Below are positions 43,122 to 50,750 of a stretch of 64,000 nucleotides of DNA, piece by piece (the stretch's first letter is position 1; every line of letters starts with the position of its first letter). Source of the stretch: an uncultured Bacilli bacterium (GTDB lineage Bacteria; Bacillota_I; Bacilli_A; RFN20; CAG-826); contig CAKPBC010000002.1 in the NCBI GenBank assembly GCA_934140155.1, positions 193,630-257,629 of the forward strand, given 5' to 3'. The translations under genes were made by a program, and so were the position numbers. The notes below the pieces were generated by a model. It did no database searches. It was given only the letters and a program-made list of their open reading frames with translations, and had not been told where the DNA came from.

Positions 43122-44206
43122 TTTCTTTTCACCTCATTTCTTTTAAGGTGATCAAAATATATTTTTTCATATTCTTCAGCGATAATTTTCAAATCAAAAT
43201 TTTTAGCATTTTTCTTAGAATTAGTAGCAAAATAATCATATTTTTCTTTATTCTGCATTATTAGTTTCATCGCATCAGTTAATTGATTTTCATTTACATC
43301 CACCAATACTCCGTTATCAGTAACTACATCTTTAACTCCACCTACATTAGTGGAAATAATTGGAAGACCAATCGACATAGCTTCTAAAATTGTCATTGGT
43401 AATCCTTCATAAGTTGAAGACAAAACAAAAGCATCTGCTTTATTTAAAAAGCATTCTACATTACTTACATTTCCAATATATTTTACATAGTTTTCGATAT
43501 TTAATTGTTTTGTTAATGAAAATAATTCTTCTTTTAATTCACCATCACCAATAAATATCAAAGATACATTTTTATTATAATTAACAATATTACTAAATGA
43601 TTTTAAAAGCAAAGATTGATTCTTTTGCGGAGACATTCTTCCTATTGTAATAAATGTAAATTTATCATGTACTTCTTTACAAGAAACAAATTTAGAAGTG
43701 TCAACAGGGTTATAAATAGTAACTACATTTTTTAGTTTATATAATTCTTCTATTTGACTAGTTATTATAGAAGATATTCCAACTGGATAAGCATATTTAT
43801 GTTTAAATAAAAATCGTAATATTTTTTGTCCGGTTTTTGTGGACTCATATACTGGCATATTATGCATTGTATGAATAATCTTTACATGATGAACTATTGC
43901 ATAAGTCATTACATAAGGATATGTATGTAAATGTGTATGAATTATTTGTGGCTTAATAATTTTTAAAAGTTTGTACATTTTTCTTAAAGCACGAAGCGAC
44001 ATACCTTCATTTTCATTAAGTGAATAAATTTTGATATTTTCATCAGTAACAATATCCAAAACTCTTCCAGAATCCAAAGAATGATTAACAATAAAAGAAA
44101 CATCAAATATATCTTTATTTAATGCTTTTGCTAGTTGCGCTGCCATAGTTTCAGCGCCACCCATATTAGTTGTAGGAATACATATTGCTACTCTAATTTT
44201 TTCCAT
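43118..44206 (-). CDS. Glycosyltransferase family 4 (polysaccharide assembly)
   Basis: A 362-aa GT-B transferase: AICIPTTNMGGAETMAAQLAKAL and IIHTHLHTYPYVMTYAIVHH in the acceptor half, FITIGRMSPQKNQSLLLKSF, LIFIGDGELKEELFSL and LSSTYEGLPMTILEAMSIGLPIISTNVGGVKDVV in the donor half. The last is the usual retaining GT4 nucleotide-sugar site. Ends in ATGA overlap with wzy. Its sequence is closer to EpsD/EpsF-like enzymes than to the other two GT4s here. Donor and acceptor sugars unknown. Confidence 0.93.
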   Translation of the reverse strand: MEKIRVAICIPTTNMGGAETMAAQLAKALNKDIFDVSFIVNHSLDSGRVLDIVTDENIKIYSLNENEGMSLRALRKMYKLLKIIKPQIIHTHLHTYPYVMTYAIVHHVKIIHTMHNMPVYESTKTGQKILRFLFKHKYAYPVGISSIITSQIEELYKLKNVVTIYNPVDTSKFVSCKEVHDKFTFITIGRMSPQKNQSLLLKSFSNIVNYNKNVSLIFIGDGELKEELFSLTKQLNIENYVKYIGNVSNVECFLNKADAFVLSSTYEGLPMTILEAMSIGLPIISTNVGGVKDVVTDNGVLVDVNENQLTDAMKLIMQNKEKYDYFATNSKKNAKNFDLKIIAEEYEKIYFDHLKRNEVKRK

Positions 44207-44225
44207 TACTATTAACCTTTCTAAA

Positions 44226-45332
44226 TTATTTTAAAATTTCTTTATAAATTTTAAGTAATTTATCTCCTTCTACTGTTATATCATATTGTGATTTTAACAT
44301 ATTCTCGTGATTTTGTATGCGATTGCTTGGTAAACAATTTACTATTTGTCTAGCCCAAGTAGCGGGTGATTGCTTTAAAGATAAAAAATATACATTTTCA
44401 TTCACTTGAACTTCTCTAGTAATATTCTTAGAAAAGAAAACATTTAAGCCCATTGCTTGAGCTTCAATACCCACAACTGGAAGACCTTCATAAATGCTTG
44501 GTAAAACAAAATAGTCCATAATTTGATAATATAATTCTACATCCTTAACTGTGCCAATAAACAAAACATCTTTTGCTAATGTTAGTTTTTCCACTTTTTG
44601 TTTTATTTTATCTAAATAAGGTCCATCGCCAATTAATAATAATTTACAACTTGGATTAATTTGTTTTATTTCTTTAAATATATCAATTAAGAAAGCGTGA
44701 TTTTTTTGTGGGACAAATCTTCCAATGTTTCCAATTACTAGGTCGTTATTATCAATATTTAACTTATTTCGCATTTCTATGCGCTTATTATTATCTGGGG
44801 CAAACCGCGTTAAATCGATAGCGTTATTAATAATAATTACTTTCTTATCATCAACTACTTTATTTCCAAAAAGCCATCTAGCGGATAATTCTGAACAAGC
44901 GAATAAATGCGTGGCATATTTTTTAGAAAATGGTCTTAAAATATTTTTGATTAATGTTTTTAACCATTCTTTCTTATTCGCAGTTGAATGTGAATGAGCA
45001 ATACGTACTTTAACATTAGCTTTTTTAGCCGCTAAAAGAGTAAAAACACTTAAAGCATTCATATTAGAATGAACAATATCATATTTGCCTTTAATAAACA
45101 ATTTTTTTAATGTGTGAACATATTTAAAAACATTTGCGTAATGTGGAATAATTATTACATTCCCGCCTAATTCTTTGATTTTATCTTCATCAATAATTGG
45201 ACAAGTATTTTCTACAAAAAAGTCAAAAGTAACTTGGCTTCGATCAATGTTTTGATACAAATTCATAATCATTGATTCCACGCCTCCCGCTTTAGCGGTT
45301 CCTATTACTTGGGCTACACGAATCTTATCCAT
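44226..45332 (-). CDS. Glycosyltransferase family 4 (polysaccharide assembly)
   Basis: A 368-aa GT-B transferase with QVIGTAKAGGVESMIMNLYQNI, YDIVHSNMNALSVFTLLAAKKA, VIGNIGRFVPQKNHAFLIDIFKEI, LLIGDGPYLDKIKQKV and LPSIYEGLPVVGIEAQAMGLNVFFS. Paralogous to the enzyme at 39181 along its full length. First glycosyltransferase after the priming enzyme, so a candidate for adding the second sugar. Two bases separate it from the priming transferase. Confidence 0.93.
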   Translation of the reverse strand: MDKIRVAQVIGTAKAGGVESMIMNLYQNIDRSQVTFDFFVENTCPIIDEDKIKELGGNVIIIPHYANVFKYVHTLKKLFIKGKYDIVHSNMNALSVFTLLAAKKANVKVRIAHSHSTANKKEWLKTLIKNILRPFSKKYATHLFACSELSARWLFGNKVVDDKKVIIINNAIDLTRFAPDNNKRIEMRNKLNIDNNDLVIGNIGRFVPQKNHAFLIDIFKEIKQINPSCKLLLIGDGPYLDKIKQKVEKLTLAKDVLFIGTVKDVELYYQIMDYFVLPSIYEGLPVVGIEAQAMGLNVFFSKNITREVQVNENVYFLSLKQSPATWARQIVNCLPSNRIQNHENMLKSQYDITVEGDKLLKIYKEILK

Positions 45333-45333
45333 T

Positions 45334-46044
45334 CTATTTAGCGCCTTTTCCCTTAAATATCGCTGGTATTGTTAATAATACAATTTTAACATCAAACCAA
45401 AATCCTCTTCTTGGTAAGTAGTAAAGTTCCTCTTTTTGGCGTTCTCCACTTTCATAAGTTGCTAATGAGCGATCTTTTACTTGCCAATAGCCTGTTAACC
45501 CTGGTTTTACTTTCATTAATTGGTTTTGCTCATATTCGGTAAAATTACTTTCTAATTCTTGTTTAGTAATTGGTCTAGGCCCAACTAAAGATAAACTACC
45601 ACCAAGAATATTAAATAATTGAGGTAATTCATCTAATGATGTTTTGCGTAAAAATTTACCCAGTTTAGTTACACGTGGATCATCATCTAGCTTTCTTTCC
45701 TTTTGCCATTTCTTTTTTTGATTTTCATCTAAATATTTATCTAAATTTGTTTCCGCATCAGAAAACATTGTTTGGAATTTATATATACGAATTTTCTTTT
45801 TATTTAAGCCCATTCTTTCATCTTTAAAAATTACTTGTCCATGTGTCGATATTAAAACAAGCAATGAAATAATAGGAAAAATTAATGTAGCCATTAAAAA
45901 TACTATACTTATAAAAGAAACCACGATATCTAAAACTCTTTTGAAAAAAAGATAAGTTTTACTTCCTTTAATTACTATTTCTTCATCAGTATTTTTAGTA
46001 TCAATACTTTCTATCTCTTTTTTCATCTGCTCTTCTTTGACCAT
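45334..46044 (-). CDS. Priming sugar-phosphate transferase for polysaccharide
   Basis: A 236-aa bacterial sugar transferase of the WbaP/WcaJ/EpsL type, which starts each repeat unit by moving a sugar-1-phosphate onto undecaprenyl phosphate. It has one N-terminal reentrant/membrane helix (KRVLDIVVSFISIVFLMATLIFPIISLLVL), the catalytic FKDERMGLNKKKIRIYKFQTM, and RKTSLDELPQLFNILGGSLSLVGPRP and KPGLTGYWQV. It is the short form without the four-helix N-terminal module. First gene of the eleven-gene operon, with AAAGGG upstream. Confidence 0.95.
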   Translation of the reverse strand: MVKEEQMKKEIESIDTKNTDEEIVIKGSKTYLFFKRVLDIVVSFISIVFLMATLIFPIISLLVLISTHGQVIFKDERMGLNKKKIRIYKFQTMFSDAETNLDKYLDENQKKKWQKERKLDDDPRVTKLGKFLRKTSLDELPQLFNILGGSLSLVGPRPITKQELESNFTEYEQNQLMKVKPGLTGYWQVKDRSLATYESGERQKEELYYLPRRGFWFDVKIVLLTIPAIFKGKGAK

Positions 46045-46112
46045 AAATGCCCTTTCTTTATTGTAAAAATAATAAAGAATGTTTAAATAAAATTTTCGTT
46101 AATTCATAACAA

Positions 46113-46141
46113 ATATTATAATTACAAAATAATTATAATAT
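46113..46141. promoter_or_regulatory. 12-bp inverted repeat over the polysaccharide promoter
   Basis: ATATTATAATTA (46113-46124), loop CAAAA, TAATTATAATAT (46130-46141): a perfect palindrome covering the -10 and likely start point of the operon promoter. It is a candidate operator, although AT-only repeats also arise by chance in DNA this AT-rich. Confidence 0.45.
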
Positions 46142-46160
46142 ATACACTTTTCTTTGTAAA
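46132..46160 (-). promoter_or_regulatory. Promoter of the phosphonate-polysaccharide operon
   Basis: On the minus strand TTTACA (46155-46160), a 17-bp spacer and consensus TATAAT (46132-46137), about 88 bases upstream of the priming transferase start. Confidence 0.65.
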
Positions 46161-46241
46161 TAAAGTTAACTAGTCGAGAATATTTTTAACTTTTTTATCG
46201 CATTCATTTTAGTTCTTCATATTATAAACTAGGGTGATTAA

Positions 46242-47003
46242 ATGAATCCAATACTTTTAGCATTTTTAGCAACTTTATTTACATATATTATTACCATTTT
46301 AGGTGCTTCAATAGTATTTTTATTTAAAAACTTTAATCAAAAAATTCTTGATATTATGATGGGATTTGCCGCTGGGGTCATGATTGCAGCTTCATTTTGG
46401 TCACTTTTAGCTCCCGCTATATCGCTATTAGAACAATTAAATAGGCCAAAATATTTAGAAACATCTATAGGCTTTATTTTGGGCGGATCGTTTATTCTTT
46501 TATCTGACATATTCTTATCAAAAAAAATTAAAGTGGAAGAAAATAAAAAAAAGACACTTCTAATTACTAGTGCTGTTACACTTCATAATATTCCAGAAGG
46601 TATGGCTGTCGGAGTGGCTTTTGGTAGTTTATCATTAAATATACCAGAAGTTTCTTTGATTGGCGCTTGTTTACTAGCTTTAGGAATAGGTTTACAAAAC
46701 TTTCCCGAAGGATTATGTGTAAGTTTGCCATTAAGAAAAAGCGGTATGTCAAGAAAGAAAGCATTTTTTTATGGACAAATGTCGGGCATAGTTGAACCAA
46801 TATTTGGTGTTATCGCTGCTATTGGTGCAATGTTTGTTCAAAATATTATGCCGTTTTTGCTATCATTTTCTGCTGGTGCGATGATTGCGGTTGTTACAAG
46901 TGAATTAATACCAGATTCATTTAAAGATAATAAATTATTAGCATCAATAGGTTTATTACTTGGCTTTAGTGTAATGATGATTTTAGACGTGGCATTAGGA
47001 TAA
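46242..47003 (+). CDS. ZIP-family metal transporter
   Basis: A 253-aa ZIP protein with eight hydrophobic helices, importing Zn2+ or other divalent metals. The metal-binding helices carry the signature HNIPEGMAVGVAFGS (helix IV) and QNFPEGLCVSLPLR (helix V), typical of the bacterial ZupT/GufA group. GGTGAT upstream. Monocistronic, divergent from the polysaccharide operon, with a strong terminator that also separates it from the iron genes. Confidence 0.92.
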   Translation: MNPILLAFLATLFTYIITILGASIVFLFKNFNQKILDIMMGFAAGVMIAASFWSLLAPAISLLEQLNRPKYLETSIGFILGGSFILLSDIFLSKKIKVEENKKKTLLITSAVTLHNIPEGMAVGVAFGSLSLNIPEVSLIGACLLALGIGLQNFPEGLCVSLPLRKSGMSRKKAFFYGQMSGIVEPIFGVIAAIGAMFVQNIMPFLLSFSAGAMIAVVTSELIPDSFKDNKLLASIGLLLGFSVMMILDVALG

Positions 47004-47009
47004 AAAAAT

Positions 47010-47042
47010 GGTTGTTACCAATTAAAGTAACAACCGATTTTT
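47010..47042. terminator. Bidirectional terminator between the ZIP and feo genes
   Basis: GGTTGTTAC (47010-47018) and GTAACAACC (47027-47035) form a perfect 9-bp stem with an 8-base loop, A-tract before and T-tract after. It fits both convergent transcripts. Confidence 0.92.
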
Positions 47043-47234
47043 TTATTTTTTATGAGCTTCGCGCTCTTTAAGATATTCTTTGAAATTATGCATGCATTGA
47101 CCACTTGATGAACAACAACTACAATCACTAGTACAAGATGGCTTTCCAGTCTTCTTGTTTCTATGGTTTAGAATAAATGGCAATATAACTAACGCAATTG
47201 CGGCAATCGCAATAAGCGGTTCAAACCATTCCAT
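47043..47234 (-). CDS. FeoB-associated Cys-rich membrane protein
   Basis: A 63-aa protein: one N-terminal membrane helix (residues 5-22, EPLIAIAAIALVILPFIL) then a basic segment and a Cys cluster CTSDCSCCSSSGQC. This is the small FeoB-associated protein type of Bacillota, proposed to aid ferrous iron uptake in place of FeoC. Seventeen bases separate it from feoB. AAAGGATG upstream. Confidence 0.88.
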   Translation of the reverse strand: MEWFEPLIAIAAIALVILPFILNHRNKKTGKPSCTSDCSCCSSSGQCMHNFKEYLKEREAHKK

Positions 47235-47250
47235 AATCTCAACATCCTTT

Positions 47251-49464
47251 CTAAGCAGCTACAGCAGCTTTTTTGTTTCTATTAACAACATAGTATCCTA
47301 AGCCAACACAGATACCAACAAGAACTAATACGACGATTAATCCTAACCACCAATATAATTCAAATGAGTGTCCAACCCAGTAAACTATGAATGAGATTAC
47401 ATAACTTGCAAGTAACCACCAAGCTAATGTTACTCTAAAGCCTTTTTTACTACTTTCAGATTTAGCAGTAGCAACAGCAGCAAAGCAAGGTAATGTAAAT
47501 AAGTTATAAGCAGCGAATGAATAAATAGCAGCATTTGATAAGTTAATTGTTCCTTTTACTAAACCTAATGTACCCATTGTACCAACAACGTCTTCTTTAG
47601 CAATTAAGCCAGTAATAGAAGCAACTGAATATTTCCAACCATCAGTGCCTTGAGCCCATCCTAATGGATAGAATACATATTGTAAGACTCTACCAAGATC
47701 AGCAAGCATTGACTTTTCAATATCAACCATTCCGTTCCAGAATGCCCAACCGAAATTAGATAAGAACCAAATAAGAATAATTGAAGCAGTAATAATTGTT
47801 GAAGCTTTGTATAAGAAGTGTTTGAACTTATCCCATAAGTGAGCTAACAAATTTTTAACTTGTGGACGGTGATAAGCAGGAAGTTCCATAATGAATGGAG
47901 GTACTTCATAGTGTTTTGAGAATGCTTTAATAACTAAAGCAGAAACAATAGCAATAACAATACCTAATAAATAAATACTAAATACGAATATATCTCCCCA
48001 GAAACGGCCAATTACGCAAGTAGCAAGTAATGACCAAATAGGAGCTTTAGCACCACATGAGAAGAAAGGAGTAAGTCTAATTGTTAAGTCTCTTTCTCTT
48101 TCATCTTCAAGAGTTTTTGTTCCCATCATAGCAGGAACTGAACAACCAAATCCCATTAATAGAGGGATAAACGATTTACCTGATAAACCAAATTTTCTAA
48201 ATGCACGGTCCATAATGAATGCTACACGAGCCATATAACCGCTATCTTCAAGAATAGAAATAAATAAGAATAACAATAATACTTGTGGAATGAAACTAAA
48301 GATTGAATCAATACCAGTTAATAAACCATCACATACAAGTCCTGTGTACCATTTGCCTTCTGGCATAAAGCTAGCAAACAAATCAATAATTGATCCAGTT
48401 AACCAACCCATCCAACTTTGTAAGAATACACCTAGTGAAGGAATACCTTGTAAAGCTGTTTCTCCATCAGCTATTAAGTCTTCATAACCCATACCAGTAA
48501 AGAAATTAATCCATCCTTTACTTTGAATTTCTAATCCAAATATAGTATTCAATCCTAATAAATCTTCAGAGAATACGAAGTGGAATACCACAAACATAAT
48601 TAATAAAAAGATTGGAATACCCGCCCATTTATTTGTTAAGACTTTATCAATTTTGTCAGATTTTGTTAATCCGCCATCTTCTTTTTTAGTTTTAACAACA
48701 ACATTTGAGAAATATTTATTGATGTAAGCATATCTCTTATCAGCAATGATAGCTTCAAAGTCATTACCAAATACATCATCTTTAAATGTCTTTTTGAAAT
48801 CATTAACCATTGGAACTAAATTTTCATGATTCTTGACTTCAATTTCATCTAATTCAACTAATTTAACTGCATGGAATAAAGGATTTTCTACACCCATACC
48901 AGTAAATGCGATTGTAACATCTTGAATTAAATGAGTTAAATCACTATTTTCAATAACTGTTGTTCCTTTACGAGGACTATTTGATGTTTCAAGAGCGACT
49001 TTCATTAATTCATCAATCTTGTCGCCTTTCAAAGCAGAAATTTCTACGACTGGAACTCCTAATTTTCTTTCAAGTTCTTTAACATTAATATTTTGGCCTT
49101 TTTTCTTGACTTCATCCATCATATTTAATGCAATAACCATTGGAACATCTATTTCAAGTAATTGAGTTGTTAAGTATAAGTTTCTTTCTAGGTTAGTAGC
49201 ATCAACAACGTTAATGATACAATCTGGTTTTTCATCTAATACATAATTTCTTGAAACAACTTCTTCTGGAGTATATGGTGATAAAGAATAAATACCCGGT
49301 AAGTCAACAATATTGATTACTTCTTTTAATTTTTTGTACTTACCTTCTCTTTTATCAACAGTAACACCTGGCCAGTTACCAACGTGTGCAGTTGCACCTG
49401 TTAAAGAGTTAAATAATGTTGTTTTACCACAGTTTGGGTTACCTGCAAGAGCAAATCTCTTCAT
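47251..49464 (-). CDS. feoB: Ferrous iron transport protein B
   Basis: A 737-aa Fe2+ permease. The N-terminal G-protein domain has G1 GNPNCGKTTLFN, G3 DLPGIYSLSPYTPEE and G4 NMMDE, followed by the helical guanine-dissociation-inhibitor-like region (about 165-260). The membrane part has two Gate-type domains; LLMGFGCSVPAMMGTKTLEDERER carries the conserved Cys of the core, with SCGAKAPIW nearby. The C-terminal helix ends in a Lys/Ala-rich tail. In an operon with two feoA-type genes and the Cys-rich accessory protein; suited to low-oxygen life. Confidence 0.97.
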   Translation of the reverse strand: MKRFALAGNPNCGKTTLFNSLTGATAHVGNWPGVTVDKREGKYKKLKEVINIVDLPGIYSLSPYTPEEVVSRNYVLDEKPDCIINVVDATNLERNLYLTTQLLEIDVPMVIALNMMDEVKKKGQNINVKELERKLGVPVVEISALKGDKIDELMKVALETSNSPRKGTTVIENSDLTHLIQDVTIAFTGMGVENPLFHAVKLVELDEIEVKNHENLVPMVNDFKKTFKDDVFGNDFEAIIADKRYAYINKYFSNVVVKTKKEDGGLTKSDKIDKVLTNKWAGIPIFLLIMFVVFHFVFSEDLLGLNTIFGLEIQSKGWINFFTGMGYEDLIADGETALQGIPSLGVFLQSWMGWLTGSIIDLFASFMPEGKWYTGLVCDGLLTGIDSIFSFIPQVLLLFLFISILEDSGYMARVAFIMDRAFRKFGLSGKSFIPLLMGFGCSVPAMMGTKTLEDERERDLTIRLTPFFSCGAKAPIWSLLATCVIGRFWGDIFVFSIYLLGIVIAIVSALVIKAFSKHYEVPPFIMELPAYHRPQVKNLLAHLWDKFKHFLYKASTIITASIILIWFLSNFGWAFWNGMVDIEKSMLADLGRVLQYVFYPLGWAQGTDGWKYSVASITGLIAKEDVVGTMGTLGLVKGTINLSNAAIYSFAAYNLFTLPCFAAVATAKSESSKKGFRVTLAWWLLASYVISFIVYWVGHSFELYWWLGLIVVLVLVGICVGLGYYVVNRNKKAAVAA

Positions 49465-49466
49465 AT

Positions 49467-49709
49467 TTATTTAACCTCCTTAGTAACAGTCATAGTAACT
49501 AACTCAGCTTCTGACTTTCTTAATGTTAGTTCATAACCTCTAATTGTAATTTCAATTGGGTCGCCTAATGGTGCTTTTTTCTTTAGAGTAACTTGAGCAC
49601 CTGGTGTAACACCCATATCAAATAAGCGTCTACGAATCTTGCCTTCGCCAGCAACACTTTTAATGATGCCTTCTTCAGTGATTCTAAAATCACTTAATTT
49701 CTTTTCCAT
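49467..49709 (-). CDS. feoA: Ferrous iron transport protein A (FeoA)
   Basis: An 80-aa SH3-like FeoA domain, with IIKSVAGEGKIRRRLFDMGVTPGAQVTLKKKAPLGDPIEI, the family's core. Small cytoplasmic partner needed for FeoB function. Two bases before feoB, with AGGAGG in the intergenic region. Confidence 0.93.
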   Translation of the reverse strand: MEKKLSDFRITEEGIIKSVAGEGKIRRRLFDMGVTPGAQVTLKKKAPLGDPIEITIRGYELTLRKSEAELVTMTVTKEVK

Positions 49710-49721
49710 TGATTTTCCTCC

Positions 49722-49934
49722 TTATGCGACAAGAATTTTAGTGGCAATAGATTTATCTAAGGCTAATCTACCATCCTTAACTATGCAGATTACATTTCCA
49801 CCTGAAGCAGAAACGAGTTTGATAGTAGAATTAATAGTTATGCCAAGACTTTCTAAATGTTTTTTTGTCTTATCATCCACCAAAATTTTTATGACTTTTA
49901 AATCAACGTCTGTTGGGGCTAATACTAGTGGCAT
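49722..49934 (-). CDS. Second FeoA-domain protein
   Basis: A 70-aa FeoA-like SH3 protein (VIKILVDDKTKKHLESLGITINSTIKLVSASGGNVICIVKDGRLALD). More divergent than the next gene, as is usual for the first of two feoA genes in Bacillota feo operons. First gene of the operon, with GAGGTG upstream and a promoter carrying several inverted repeats. Confidence 0.88.
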   Translation of the reverse strand: MPLVLAPTDVDLKVIKILVDDKTKKHLESLGITINSTIKLVSASGGNVICIVKDGRLALDKSIATKILVA

Positions 49935-49950
49935 AAAATCACCTCTTTCA

Positions 49951-49966
49951 GTTAGAATAATCTAAC
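49951..49966. promoter_or_regulatory. Candidate DtxR/MntR operator 1 upstream of feo
   Basis: GTTAGA-ATAA-TCTAAC is a perfect 6-4-6 inverted repeat just upstream of the first feoA-type gene, within the transcribed leader. Confidence 0.5.
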
Positions 49967-49983
49967 CATACCACAAAAAATAT

Positions 49984-50011
49984 GTTAGCAAAGAAGTTAG
50001 TTCTTGCTAAC
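49984..50011. promoter_or_regulatory. Longer inverted repeat in the feo leader
   Basis: GTTAGCAA (49984-49991) and TTGCTAAC (50004-50011) pair perfectly around 12 bases. The GTTAGC core resembles DtxR-family half-sites. It may act as operator or as RNA hairpin. Confidence 0.45.
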
Positions 50012-50018
50012 TATTTAA

Positions 50019-50046
50019 ATTATAGTTATTCATAACTAATTGTCAA
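50019..50046 (-). promoter_or_regulatory. feo promoter with operator in its spacer
   Basis: On the minus strand TTGACA (50041-50046), a 16-bp spacer and TATAAT (50019-50024). The perfect inverted repeat TAGTTA-TTCA-TAACTA (50023-50038) fills the spacer, so a bound regulator would block RNA polymerase. Confidence 0.7.
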
Positions 50047-50060
50047 TACTTTTTTACAAA

Positions 50061-50076
50061 TAGTTTGTCTAAACTA
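50061..50076. promoter_or_regulatory. Candidate DtxR/MntR operator 3 upstream of feo
   Basis: TAGTTT-GTCT-AAACTA, another perfect 6-4-6 inverted repeat, 15 bases upstream of the feo -35. Confidence 0.5.
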
Positions 50077-50091
50077 ACTATAATATATATA

Positions 50092-50118
50092 AAAATCCAC
50101 GATTAACGTGGATTTTTA
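50092..50118. terminator. Terminator overlapping the 3' end of the DtxR-type gene
   Basis: AAAAATCCACG and CGTGGATTTTT form a stem around ATTAA; the last three codons and stop of the regulator gene are part of it. Confidence 0.85.
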
Positions 50119-50480
50119 ACCTTTTCAACATATTTTTTTATTGCCGTAAATGTTTCGTCACTTAAGTCGTGTTCAATTTTACAAGCATCTTCTCTAGCAG
50201 TTTCTTTTGATACTCCTAGTTCAACTAACAAAGAAGATAATAATTTATGCTTTTCATATGTATGATTAGCAATTTGCATACCTTTTTCTGTTAAAGTGAT
50301 AAAACCATCTTCATCAACAAGGATATAACCATTCTCTCTTAACTTTTTCATTGCCACACTTACGCTAGGCTTAGAAAAATTCATAGATTCCGCTATGTCA
50401 ATAGATCTTACATGGCCTTTTGCTTCCTTAAGTATTAAAATACGCTCTAAATAGTCTTCTGATGATTCATAAATATTCAT
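50103..50480 (-). CDS. DtxR/MntR-family metal-dependent repressor
   Basis: A 125-aa regulator with the winged helix (SSEDYLERILILKEAKGHVRSIDIAESMNFSKPSVSVAMKKLRENGYI) and the metal-binding/dimerisation domain (KHKLLSSLLVELGVSKETAREDACKIEHDLSDETFTAIKKYVE). It lacks the SH3-like C-terminal domain, as in MntR. His and Glu in CKIEHDLS are the expected metal ligands, with Cys preceding them. Encoded directly upstream of the feo promoter, whose repeats it probably binds in response to Fe2+ or Mn2+. Which metal it senses cannot be told. Confidence 0.92.
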   Translation of the reverse strand: MNIYESSEDYLERILILKEAKGHVRSIDIAESMNFSKPSVSVAMKKLRENGYILVDEDGFITLTEKGMQIANHTYEKHKLLSSLLVELGVSKETAREDACKIEHDLSDETFTAIKKYVEKVKNPR

Positions 50481-50512
50481 TTTTACACGTCCTTTTATAA
50501 GTTTGTATTAAA

Positions 50513-50541
50513 ATTTTATCACATCTACACTAATATAACAA
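50513..50541 (-). promoter_or_regulatory. Promoter of the DtxR-type regulator gene
   Basis: On the minus strand TTGTTA (50536-50541), a 17-bp spacer and TAAAAT (50513-50518), about 33 bases upstream of the start codon. Confidence 0.45.
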
Positions 50542-50546
50542 CAAAT

Positions 50547-50750
50547 TTACTTTGCATCATAACCAGCATTTTTAACTGCATTAATTAAATCATTACGATT
50601 AAGTTCTTGATTTGAGTAGACTTTTGCATTTTTTTCTTTTAAAGATACTTCAACACGTTCCACTCCTGGAACATCTAGCAAAGCTTTTTCTACATGTTTT
50701 TGGCAATGTTCACACATCATTCCATCAACTTTGAGTACGATTTCCTTCAT
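50547..50750 (-). CDS. Possible internally initiated CopZ-like copper chaperone within copA
   Basis: A 67-aa in-frame product from an internal ATG at 50750. It would be a complete heavy-metal-associated domain with MMCEHC as the copper site. The copA codons just upstream spell AAAGGAGG (50759-50766), eight bases from this ATG, which is as good a ribosome binding site as any in the window. Fits a free cytosolic carrier delivering Cu+ to CopA. This is inference from sequence; the fused form is certain. Confidence 0.5.
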   Translation of the reverse strand: MKEIVLKVDGMMCEHCQKHVEKALLDVPGVERVEVSLKEKNAKVYSNQELNRNDLINAVKNAGYDAK

